From: an uncultured Eubacteriales bacterium
Lineage (GTDB): Bacteria; Bacillota; Clostridia; TANB77; CAG-508
Length of the DNA: 11,004 nt
Assembly (NCBI GenBank): GCA_902766085.1
Contig: CACXCH010000093.1
Span: forward strand, 1-11,004
Reading direction: 5' to 3'
Positions 1 through 6,333 of this stretch are shown piece after piece (positions within the stretch are counted from its first letter, which is position 1; every line of letters begins with the position of its first letter). Both the position numbers and the translations under genes were made by a program. The notes beneath the pieces were generated by a model, which saw only the letters and a program-made list of their open reading frames with translations, did not search any database and was not told where the DNA came from.

Positions 1-28
1 GTATAATAAAGGAGACATTAGATTATCT

Positions 29-57
29 TAAATAATGACAAAAATAGTTATTATTTA
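29..57. other. AT-rich hairpin upstream of the kinase promoter
   Basis: Bases 29-39 can pair with 47-57 (one A-T pair, then AAATAATGAC against GTTATTATTT with one G-U pair) around a 7-base loop. No T-run follows, so it is not a standard terminator. It lies about 40 bases before the likely promoter of the kinase gene and could be an operator or the weak end of an upstream transcript. In DNA this AT-rich, chance is also a real option. Apart from this hairpin and the promoter, nothing recognisable lies in bases 1-160. Confidence 0.25.
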
Positions 58-96
58 CAGCAATAAAATAAAATGTTAAAAATTACCAAAAAAATA

Positions 97-125
97 TTGC
101 ATTGTTTTACAAACTGGTATAAAAT
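97..125 (+). promoter_or_regulatory. Likely sigma-A promoter of the GHKL kinase gene
   Basis: TTGCAT at 97-102 (-35) and TAAAAT at 120-125 (-10) are separated by 17 bases. Transcription would start near 132, about 30 bases before the ATG at 161. The ribosome site AAAGGGGGA at 147-155 is then inside the short leader. The boxes match consensus only partly, and AT-rich DNA gives many false -10 boxes. Confidence 0.45.
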
Positions 126-160
126 GGAAATCGCATTACAAATTTTAAAGGGGGAAAACA

Positions 161-889
161 ATGAAAATATTTATGGGAGCAATTTTAGTAGCATTTTTGA
201 TAGTAATAATTTTATTAATAGTCAAAAACAAAAAAGGAGAAAGAAAAGTACAATACTTAATTTGCCAAAATGAAAAATTAAAAGATGAAATGGAAGAAAT
301 AAAATCAATGAAACACGATTTGTGCAATATAATTCAAGCGATGGGAGGCTTTATTGAGACAAACGATATTGATGGACTGAAAGATATGTATAATTCTATA
401 ATGGGCGAATGTACATATATAAAAAGTATAGACAGTCTTAATCCAAGCTTAATAAAAAATTCTGCTTTATTTAATTTAATAAATAATAAATACAAATTGG
501 CAAAATCAAATGATATTAAATTCTATGTTGAGGTAAACACAGACACAAATAGTATAAATATAAAAAATTTTGAATTATGCAGAATTATAGGAATATTAAT
601 TGATAATGCAATTGAAGCGGCAAAACTCTGCAATGAGAAAGTAGTAAGCATAAAATTTAATTATGATGAATTAAATAAAAGAAACTTAATAATTGTAGAA
701 AACTCATATTGTAACAAAGATTTGGATATTAATGAAATATTCAAAGAGGGATATACATCAAAAAAAGAAAAAATAAATCATGGACTAGGGTTATGGAAAG
801 CAAAGCAGATTGTAAATTTACACAATAACTTATTGCTTTATTCTAAGAAAGGAAAATTGTTTGAACAAAGACTAGAAGTTTTTGATTAA
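161..889 (+). CDS. Orphan GHKL-type sensor histidine kinase (AgrC-like), single membrane helix
   Basis: A 242-residue membrane-anchored histidine kinase that would autophosphorylate and pass phosphate to a response regulator not present in this window. Residues 5-21 form one hydrophobic helix followed by a basic stretch, so the kinase faces the cytoplasm. Residues 30-48 look like a coiled coil leading into the H-box KHDLCN, with the likely phospho-acceptor at His52. The ATP-binding part has an N-box DNAIEA at 148-153 and a G-box HGLGL at 207-211, typical of the AgrC/CitA-like GHKL group. Full AgrC proteins have about six membrane helices and some 430 residues; here the sensor domain is missing, as in Spo0B-like or minimal kinases. 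The ATG at 161 has an excellent ribosome site 5 bases upstream. No cognate regulator or peptide gene is adjacent, so its signal is unknown. No clear terminator separates it from murE. Confidence 0.8.
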   Translation: MKIFMGAILVAFLIVIILLIVKNKKGERKVQYLICQNEKLKDEMEEIKSMKHDLCNIIQAMGGFIETNDIDGLKDMYNSIMGECTYIKSIDSLNPSLIKNSALFNLINNKYKLAKSNDIKFYVEVNTDTNSINIKNFELCRIIGILIDNAIEAAKLCNEKVVSIKFNYDELNKRNLIIVENSYCNKDLDINEIFKEGYTSKKEKINHGLGLWKAKQIVNLHNNLLLYSKKGKLFEQRLEVFD

Positions 890-934
890 CATTTCTATCT
901 AAAAAACATTAACTAGTAACCGACTTGACTATTA

Positions 935-966
935 TTTTTCATATAATCTTGTTTTTTTCATATAAT
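935..966 (+). repeat. 13-bp direct repeat, two copies 19 bp apart
   Basis: TTTTTCATATAAT occurs exactly at 935-947 and again at 954-966. Each copy contains a TATAAT, and a third TATAAT lies at 973-978. The repeat sits upstream of murE, in the 197-base gap after the kinase gene. It could be a paired protein-binding site or a duplicated -10 region. Function is inferred only from position. Confidence 0.5.
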
Positions 967-978
967 TAGGTATATAAT
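949..978 (+). promoter_or_regulatory. Candidate promoter for the murE-mraY-ftsW-murG group
   Basis: TTGTTT at 949-954 and TATAAT at 973-978 are 18 bases apart, placing the start near 985 and leaving a leader of about 100 bases before murE. Two other TATAAT boxes lie just upstream (942-947, 961-966), so which -10 is used is uncertain. A promoter here fits the change from an orphan kinase to a biosynthetic gene group. Confidence 0.45.
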
Positions 979-1001
979 ATATTCGTTTAGAAATATGAAG
1001 A

Positions 1002-1036
1002 ATAATTTCTTATATTTTATACGATATAAAAATTAT
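1002..1036. other. 13-bp all-AT hairpin in the murE leader
   Basis: ATAATTT-c-TTATAT (1002-1015) pairs with the complementary stretch at 1024-1036, giving 13 A-T pairs with one bulged C and an 8-base loop. No T-run follows at once. It lies about 40 bases before the murE ribosome site, so it could stabilise the leader or act in weak termination of the kinase transcript, but it contains no G-C pair and may be chance. Confidence 0.25.
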
Positions 1037-1086
1037 GAAATGCCAAAACAAACATAATTTTTATTTATTAATTTGAGGTGATTTTT

Positions 1087-2571
1087 ATGAAATTAAAAGA
1101 AGTTTTGGAAGGAATAGAAGGGTTAAGAGCTAAGGGAAATCTAGAAGCTGAGGTGTCAAATATTACCACTGATTCAAGAAAAGTAGGTAATGGAGATATG
1201 TTTATTGCAATAGAAGGTTTTGAGGTTGATGGACATAAATTCATTAAGAACGCTATTGACAATGGAGCAAAAATAATTCTATTAAACGAGGAAAAAATAA
1301 ACGAAATAAAGGAATACATAAATGAAGACTTGACAATAATTACAGCACCAGATACAAGAATAGCAACTGCTAAATGTGCTTGTAACTTTTACGATAATCC
1401 ATCAAGAAAAGTCAAATTAATTGGTGTTACCGGAACTAAAGGAAAAACGACAACTACATTTATGATTAAGGCTATTTTAGAGAAACAGGGTATTAAAACA
1501 GGACTTGTTGGCACGATTGCATCTTATAGTGGAAATAAAAAATTGGAGGATAGTGATAGAACAACACCTGATAGTTTAAAACTACAACAACTTTTTGCAC
1601 AAATGGTTGAAGACGAGTGCAAAGTTATTGTTATGGAAGTTTCATCACAAAGTTTAAAATTACATAGAGTTGATGGATGCGATTTTAATTATGGAATTTT
1701 TACTAATTTTTCTGAGGACCATATTAGTCCCAAAGAACATCCTAATATGGAGGACTACTTTAATTCAAAGGTAAAATTATTTACAATGTGCCCTTATGGG
1801 TTTATTAATGCAGATGATTTAAACACAATAAAAGTGCCACATATTGCCACGAATTGCAAATTCACAAGTTATGGAATTGATAATGAATGTGACTTACTTG
1901 CAAAAGATATTACTATAACTAATTCTTATGTTGATTTTAGGGTAAAAGTAAATGGAAAAAATGAAAGAATAAAAACAGATATACCAGGAAGATTTAGTGT
2001 TTATAATAGTTTGGCTGCAATTTGTATTGCAGAGAGGCTTGGCTGTTCAACAGAAAGTATAAAGGCAGCTTTGGAGAATGTTAAGGTTCCTGGAAGAAGT
2101 GAACTTGTCGATAATAAATTAGGATTAACAATAATGATTGACTATGCTCACTCTCCTGAAAGTTTGCAAAGTATTCTTCAAGCTGTTAAATCCTATACTA
2201 GAGGAAAAGTAATTTCTGTGTTTGGATGTGGCGGAGATAGAGATCACGGAAAGAGACCACAGATGGGAGAAATATCTGGGAAAATTGCTTCATATACTAT
2301 AATAACATCTGATAATCCTAGAACTGAGGACCCAGAATCAATTGTTAGAGAAATTGAAGAAGGAATGAAAAAAACAAAAGGAAAATATGAATGCATAGTC
2401 GACAGAACTGAAGCAATAAAAAAAGCCATAAGTATGGCAAATAAAAATGATATTATTGTTCTTGCTGGAAAAGGGCATGAAACATATCAAGAAATAAATC
2501 ATGTAAAACATCCTTATGATGAAAGGGTGATTATAAAAAGTATCATAGATGAAATGACAGAAAATAAATAA
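1087..2571 (+). CDS. murE: UDP-MurNAc-L-Ala-D-Glu:meso-diaminopimelate ligase MurE
   Basis: Cytoplasmic Mur ligase that uses ATP to join meso-diaminopimelate to UDP-MurNAc-L-Ala-D-Glu, making the tripeptide precursor of peptidoglycan. The 494-residue length is normal. Visible are the ATP loop GVTGTKGKTT from residue 113, the TTPDS substrate motif, the central EVSSQSL segment, Lys228 in YFNSKVKLF (the position carbamylated in the family), and DYAHSPES at the start of the C-terminal domain. The motif DNPR at 409-412 is the signature of meso-DAP, rather than lysine, enzymes; it implies a DAP-type wall. A GTG at 1078 would extend the frame by three codons, but it overlaps the ribosome site GAGGTG (1075-1080), which is correctly spaced (6 bases) for the ATG at 1087, so I use that ATG. 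mraY follows after 21 bases, so the two are surely co-transcribed. The customary murF is missing. Confidence 0.96.
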   Translation: MKLKEVLEGIEGLRAKGNLEAEVSNITTDSRKVGNGDMFIAIEGFEVDGHKFIKNAIDNGAKIILLNEEKINEIKEYINEDLTIITAPDTRIATAKCACNFYDNPSRKVKLIGVTGTKGKTTTTFMIKAILEKQGIKTGLVGTIASYSGNKKLEDSDRTTPDSLKLQQLFAQMVEDECKVIVMEVSSQSLKLHRVDGCDFNYGIFTNFSEDHISPKEHPNMEDYFNSKVKLFTMCPYGFINADDLNTIKVPHIATNCKFTSYGIDNECDLLAKDITITNSYVDFRVKVNGKNERIKTDIPGRFSVYNSLAAICIAERLGCSTESIKAALENVKVPGRSELVDNKLGLTIMIDYAHSPESLQSILQAVKSYTRGKVISVFGCGGDRDHGKRPQMGEISGKIASYTIITSDNPRTEDPESIVREIEEGMKKTKGKYECIVDRTEAIKKAISMANKNDIIVLAGKGHETYQEINHVKHPYDERVIIKSIIDEMTENK

Positions 2572-2592
2572 CATTGGGAGGAAAAGATAATA

Positions 2593-3570
2593 ATGAGTTT
2601 TCAAGTAAAGATATTGCTATTATCATTTGCAACATCAGTTGTAATATCTATGTTATTTATACCTTTATTAAGGAAGCTAAAAGTAGGTCAATCAGAAAGG
2701 GAGGATGGACCTAAATCACATTTGAGTAAGTCTGGAACTCCCACTATGGGAGGGATAATATTAATAGTTTCAATACTATTATTAAGTGCATTTTTATATT
2801 TTGATTATTCTGCAGATGAACCGGAAATCGCTACGAGATTACTTCCAATGATATTTGTCACAATAGGTTTTGGAGTAGTTGGATTCATAGATGACCTAAA
2901 GAAAGTGGTTTTTCATAATACGGATGGAATAAGTCCAAAGGCTAAAATGGCGGGCCTTACAGTGATTGCAATTGCCTATGTTTGTATGCTTGTATTCATA
3001 TTTAAAAATGGAACGGACATCTACATACCATTTGCTGATGTTTATGTAACTATGCCAACATGGCTGTATATTATATTCGGAATAATAGTAATATTAGCTA
3101 CAACAAATGCGGTAAATTTAACAGATGGAATTGATGGATTATCAACTAGTGTGACAACAATAATTTTAACCTGTTTAACAGTTATTTCAATTATTTGGGG
3201 AGTAAAGGAAACAACAATATTTGGCTCAATTGTTATAGGATCAACACTTGGATTTTTGTTATTTAACCTGCACCCAGCTCATGTATTTATGGGAGATACG
3301 GGTTCACTACTACTTGGAGGAGCAATTGCTGGAATTGCATTATATTTAAAAATTCCGTTATTGCTTTTAATAATTGCAATTATACCTGTAATAGAAGCAC
3401 TATCAGTAATAATTCAAGTTTTATACTACAAAAAAACAGGTAAAAGATTTTTCAAAATGGCTCCAATACATCACCATTTTGAACTATGTGGATGGAACGA
3501 AGACAAGGTTGTTTCAGTATTTAGTATAATCACATTAATTGCTTCAATTATAGGAGTAATGGCGATTTAA
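2593..3570 (+). CDS. mraY: Phospho-MurNAc-pentapeptide transferase MraY
   Basis: Integral membrane enzyme that transfers phospho-MurNAc-pentapeptide from UDP to undecaprenyl phosphate, forming lipid I on the inner face of the membrane. The 325 residues are the usual length, with about ten hydrophobic segments. Family motifs are all present: GTPTMGG at 48-54, the metal/substrate aspartates FIDDLKK around Asp100-Asp101, NAVNLTDGIDG at 172-182 with Asp178 and Asp181, HPAHVFMGDTGS from residue 227, and the HHH triplet at 293-295 in a cytoplasmic loop. The ribosome site GGGAGG (2576-2581) is 11 bases before the ATG, slightly long but usable. It follows murE closely. Normally murD comes next; here a 113-base structured gap leads straight into ftsW. 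Confidence 0.96.
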   Translation: MSFQVKILLLSFATSVVISMLFIPLLRKLKVGQSEREDGPKSHLSKSGTPTMGGIILIVSILLLSAFLYFDYSADEPEIATRLLPMIFVTIGFGVVGFIDDLKKVVFHNTDGISPKAKMAGLTVIAIAYVCMLVFIFKNGTDIYIPFADVYVTMPTWLYIIFGIIVILATTNAVNLTDGIDGLSTSVTTIILTCLTVISIIWGVKETTIFGSIVIGSTLGFLLFNLHPAHVFMGDTGSLLLGGAIAGIALYLKIPLLLLIIAIIPVIEALSVIIQVLYYKKTGKRFFKMAPIHHHFELCGWNEDKVVSVFSIITLIASIIGVMAI

Positions 3571-3573
3571 ATT

Positions 3574-3683
3574 TGCTGCAAAAACAAAGACATCGGCATT
3601 TAAAGTTTATAGGTAACTTTAATAACCTAAATATAAACAAGGAGATGTATGAATATTTAATTAATATATCATACAAATAAATA
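3574..3683 (+). promoter_or_regulatory. Structured leader of ftsW with a hairpin between ribosome site and start
   Basis: The mraY-ftsW gap can form three hairpins. TGCTG 3574-3578 pairs with CGGCA 3594-3598. GTTTAT+AGGT (3605-3614) pairs with ACCT 3625-3628 and ATAAAC 3633-3638. GTATGA+ATATT (3647-3657) pairs with AATAT+TCATAC (3663-3674). The only good ribosome site, AAGGAG at 3639-3644, lies between the second and third. It is 39 bases from the ftsW ATG in linear sequence, but if the third hairpin folds the unpaired distance shrinks to about 11 bases. Alternatively AAGGAG serves a three-codon reading frame (ATG AAT ATT TAA, 3649-3660) followed by reinitiation. Both readings are inference. 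Confidence 0.45.
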
Positions 3684-4868
3684 ATGACAAAAGTAGTTTC
3701 AAAGAAAAAAGAACATTCTGTTAATGAAACTAGCAGAAAGCTTTCTAAACTTAGAATTACAAACTCAATAGATATGCCACTATTAATCGTTGTTATTCTG
3801 CTATTGGCAACTGGACTAGTAATGGTTTTATCAGCGAGTGCTCCATCATCAATTGCAGATTATGGAAATAGCTATGCATACATCAAAAGACAGGCAGAAG
3901 CGGCTGTGCTAGGACTCATTGGAATGTTTTTTCTTTCAAAAATTGACTATAAAATATTCAAAAAACACTATATAGCTATTTATGTAATTTCAATATTGAT
4001 TCTTTTTGCAGTTTTGATACCTAAAATAGGAGTTGAAAATGGAGGAGCAAGACGTTGGATTAGGATTGGACCAATCCAACTACAGCCATCAGAGCTTACA
4101 AAGATAGGCTTAATAATTTTTTTAGCGGGCTACTTTACTGATGAAAGAATTAAAACAAATACATTTTTGTTTGGAATTGTAGTTCCAATTATATGTGTGT
4201 TAGCTCCAATAGGAATTTTATACAAGGTTCAGAATCACATGAGTGCTGGAATTATTATGATGATGATAACTATTGTAATAATAACAATGTCTGGAATTAA
4301 TCTTAAATATATTGCAACAATATTTGGAACAGGACTTGCTGGAGTTCTTGGATTTATAGCAATAAAAGATAAATTAAATCTTGGATTTAGAAGTGACAGA
4401 ATTACTGCTTGGAAAGATCCATTTGCTTTTTCGAGTACAATAGGATATCAAACTAGCCAAAGCTTAATAGCTATTGGTTCTGGAGGACTATTTGGAGTTG
4501 GTCTTGGAAAAAGTACCCAAAAATATTTATACATACCTGAGGCACATAATGACTTTATTTTTGCAATACTTGCAGAAGAATTAGGGTTTGTTGGATGTGC
4601 ATTTGTTATAATGTTATTTATACTATTTACTATAAGAGGAATAGTAATTTCACTAAAAGCACCGGATTTATTTGGTAGCTTGGTGGCAATAGGAATTACA
4701 ACACTTATCTCATCACAAGCAATTCTTAACATAGCAGTTGTAACAAATTCTATTCCAAATACAGGAATTTCTTTACCATTTTTAAGCTATGGAGGAACAT
4801 CACTAATTATTCTGTTAGGATGTGTTGGAATTTTACTTAATATATCAAGACAATCAAAGAAGATATAA
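3684..4868 (+). CDS. ftsW: Septal peptidoglycan polymerase FtsW (SEDS family; SpoVE-like also possible)
   Basis: SEDS-family membrane glycosyltransferase that polymerises lipid II into glycan strands, acting with a class B penicillin-binding protein at the division septum (or, as SpoVE, in spore cortex). It has a basic N-terminal tail of about 30 residues, then roughly ten membrane helices in 394 residues. Family signatures are GARRWIRIG and QLQPSEL (Gln134-Pro135-Ser136-Glu137), the loop GYQTSQSLIAIGSGGLFGVG, PEAHNDFIFA at 285-294 with Asp290 at the proposed catalytic position, and the C-terminal NTGISLPFLSYGGTS. The usual HLS-type motif after helix 4 appears as QNHMSAG. The ATG at 3684 has no ribosome site close by; see the leader entry. 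An internal ATG before helix 1 would also give a working membrane protein but has no better site. Position between mraY and murG favours FtsW over RodA. Confidence 0.9.
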   Translation: MTKVVSKKKEHSVNETSRKLSKLRITNSIDMPLLIVVILLLATGLVMVLSASAPSSIADYGNSYAYIKRQAEAAVLGLIGMFFLSKIDYKIFKKHYIAIYVISILILFAVLIPKIGVENGGARRWIRIGPIQLQPSELTKIGLIIFLAGYFTDERIKTNTFLFGIVVPIICVLAPIGILYKVQNHMSAGIIMMMITIVIITMSGINLKYIATIFGTGLAGVLGFIAIKDKLNLGFRSDRITAWKDPFAFSSTIGYQTSQSLIAIGSGGLFGVGLGKSTQKYLYIPEAHNDFIFAILAEELGFVGCAFVIMLFILFTIRGIVISLKAPDLFGSLVAIGITTLISSQAILNIAVVTNSIPNTGISLPFLSYGGTSLIILLGCVGILLNISRQSKKI

Positions 4869-4919
4869 AAAGACATAGTTAAGTAACGTTATGGAAAAAT
4901 AAACAATCAAAATTTTAAT

Positions 4920-4949
4920 ATGAAAGGAATTTTTAATAATTTAAAATGA
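4920..4949 (+). promoter_or_regulatory. murG start region: distant ribosome site and overlapping nine-codon frame
   Basis: The only ribosome site before murG, AAAGGAA (4923-4929), is 16 bases from the ATG at 4946. TTTTAA (4931-4936) can pair with TTAAAA (4941-4946) between them, in principle shortening the gap but also covering the first base of the ATG. A short frame, ATG at 4920 to TGA at 4947-4949, codes for MKGIFNNLK and overlaps the murG start as ATGA, a classic coupling arrangement. It has no good ribosome site of its own, so coupling is only a possibility. Confidence 0.3.
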
Positions 4950-6130
4950 GAGTTATTATAGCAGCAGCAGGAACTGGAGGACATATTAATCCAGGAATTG
5001 CAATTGCAAATAAAATAATGGAAGAAGAAAAGGACTCTGAAATAATCTTTATTGGCACAAATAGAGGACTAGAAGTTGATCTCGTAAAAAGAGCTGGATA
5101 TGAACTAAAAACAATAGATGCTTATGGGATATCTAGAAGCTTTACACCTGAAAACATAAAAAGATTATTTAAGACTATAAAGTCTATAAAAAGTGCAAAA
5201 GAAATTATAAAACAATTCAAACCTGATATAATAATAGGAACAGGTGGATATATTTGCGTACCTGTTTTTAAAGCTGCAAATGAATTAAAAATTCCTTATG
5301 TAATTCACGAAAGCAATGCATTACCTGGAATTGCAACCAAAATATTCTCGAAAAAAGCAAAAAAAGTATTACTGGGATTTAAAGAAGCCAAGGATAGACT
5401 AAGATATACTGCAAATGTTGTAGTTACTGGAACACCAACAAAAGTAAAAAACTTAAAATATAGTATTCAGCAAGTAGATGAAAAGAAAAACGAACTAGGA
5501 TTTGACAAAAATAAAAAGCTTGTGCTAATATTTGGTGGAAGCCAGGGAGCTAAATCTATTAATGAGGCTGTTAAAGATTTAATAGTTAAAAGAAATAAAT
5601 ATTCAAACAATACAATATCAATTACAGATAAAAATGGAAATATGAGCACTATTGATTTAGCTAATGATGATTATCAAATAATATGGGCAATTGGAAAAGG
5701 ACAATATAATAATATAAAAGATGAATTTGCAAAATACAAAATTGACATTAATAATATTAGCAATGTAAAAGCTCTTCCATATATTTATAATATGGAAGAA
5801 ATTATGAATGTTGCTGATTTAATTGTTTCAAGAAGCGGAGCAATGACAATTACTGAAATAGAAAAAGTAGGAAAACCAGCAATATTTGTGCCATTTCCTT
5901 ATGCGGCAGAAAACCATCAAGAATATAATGCACGTGCTGTTGAAAATGTAGGAGCAGCCAAGGTAATTCTTGACAAAGACTTAAATTCAGAAATTTTGGA
6001 TAGAACAATAAAAGAAATCATAGAAAATGATGATGAACTAAAGCAAATGGGAAAAAGAAGTTTGCTCTTATCTGTAAATGATGTAGAAGATAGAATATAT
6101 GCCCAAATAAAAAGTGTGGCTACTAAGTAA
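4946..6130 (+). CDS. murG: UDP-GlcNAc:lipid I N-acetylglucosaminyltransferase MurG
   Basis: GT-B glycosyltransferase at the inner membrane face that adds GlcNAc from UDP-GlcNAc to lipid I, producing lipid II, the substrate of FtsW. The N-terminal glycine loop AAAGTGGH (residues 6-13) with His13, the IIGTGGY loop, and HESNALPG mark the acceptor domain. FGGSQGAKS at 196-204 begins the linker to the donor domain, which carries SRSGAMTITE (295-304) and AAENHQEYNA around residues 320-329 for UDP-GlcNAc binding. At 394 residues it is longer than the typical 355-365; the surplus is mainly an Asn/Asp-rich polar insertion at about 217-242, just before the YQIIW strand. The start is fixed because MurG begins only a few residues before its glycine loop. 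It follows ftsW by 77 bases. No clear terminator follows it. Confidence 0.95.
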   Translation: MRVIIAAAGTGGHINPGIAIANKIMEEEKDSEIIFIGTNRGLEVDLVKRAGYELKTIDAYGISRSFTPENIKRLFKTIKSIKSAKEIIKQFKPDIIIGTGGYICVPVFKAANELKIPYVIHESNALPGIATKIFSKKAKKVLLGFKEAKDRLRYTANVVVTGTPTKVKNLKYSIQQVDEKKNELGFDKNKKLVLIFGGSQGAKSINEAVKDLIVKRNKYSNNTISITDKNGNMSTIDLANDDYQIIWAIGKGQYNNIKDEFAKYKIDINNISNVKALPYIYNMEEIMNVADLIVSRSGAMTITEIEKVGKPAIFVPFPYAAENHQEYNARAVENVGAAKVILDKDLNSEILDRTIKEIIENDDELKQMGKRSLLLSVNDVEDRIYAQIKSVATK

Positions 6131-6185
6131 AATAAGTGTATAAAGAAAAGAGCAACCTAAGTTTAATATTATTAAATATATTTAT

Positions 6186-6318
6186 ATGAAAAATATCATA
6201 TATTTCTGCACAAAGATTGACAGAAGAATTAAGAAAAAGAGGCAATGAGGTAAAAATACTAAGTATCGGTAATGGTACAAATAATAATTACTCAGTTTTA
6301 TACATTGATGTTAATTAA
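6186..6318 (+). pseudogene. Coding-like remnant between murG and topA
   Basis: An open stretch at 6190-6318 reads SAQRLTEELRKRGNEVKILS and on to LYIDVN before a TAA. It looks like real protein: an amphipathic helix, then RGNEVKIL, a pattern common at the first helix-strand turn of Rossmann-type enzymes. It has no start codon in frame: a TGA stands at 6187-6189. One base earlier, ATG at 6186 opens another frame reading MKNIIYF, which resembles the beta strand such a protein would begin with, so one base gained or lost near 6205-6207 would join the two. No ribosome site precedes the ATG. It ends right at the topA ribosome site. I read it as a truncated, frameshifted gene start of unknown family; a short functional peptide is less likely. 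Confidence 0.4.
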
Positions 6319-6333
6319 AGGAAAGGAGCTGTT

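Noticed and set aside
73..273. 66-residue frame overlapping the kinase start
   Set aside because: It shadows the kinase frame, has no ribosome site and spans the likely promoter.
1078..1086. GTG start three codons upstream of murE
   Set aside because: The GTG is part of the ribosome site GAGGTG, which is spaced correctly for the ATG at 1087.
6183..6202. Hairpin TATATGA/TCATATA as murG terminator
   Set aside because: All but one pair are A-T and only three T follow, so termination would be weak at best.
6217..6222. Perfect TTGACA as a topA promoter
   Set aside because: No -10 box at 16-18 bases downstream; the hexamer is simply Leu-Thr codons in the coding-like remnant.
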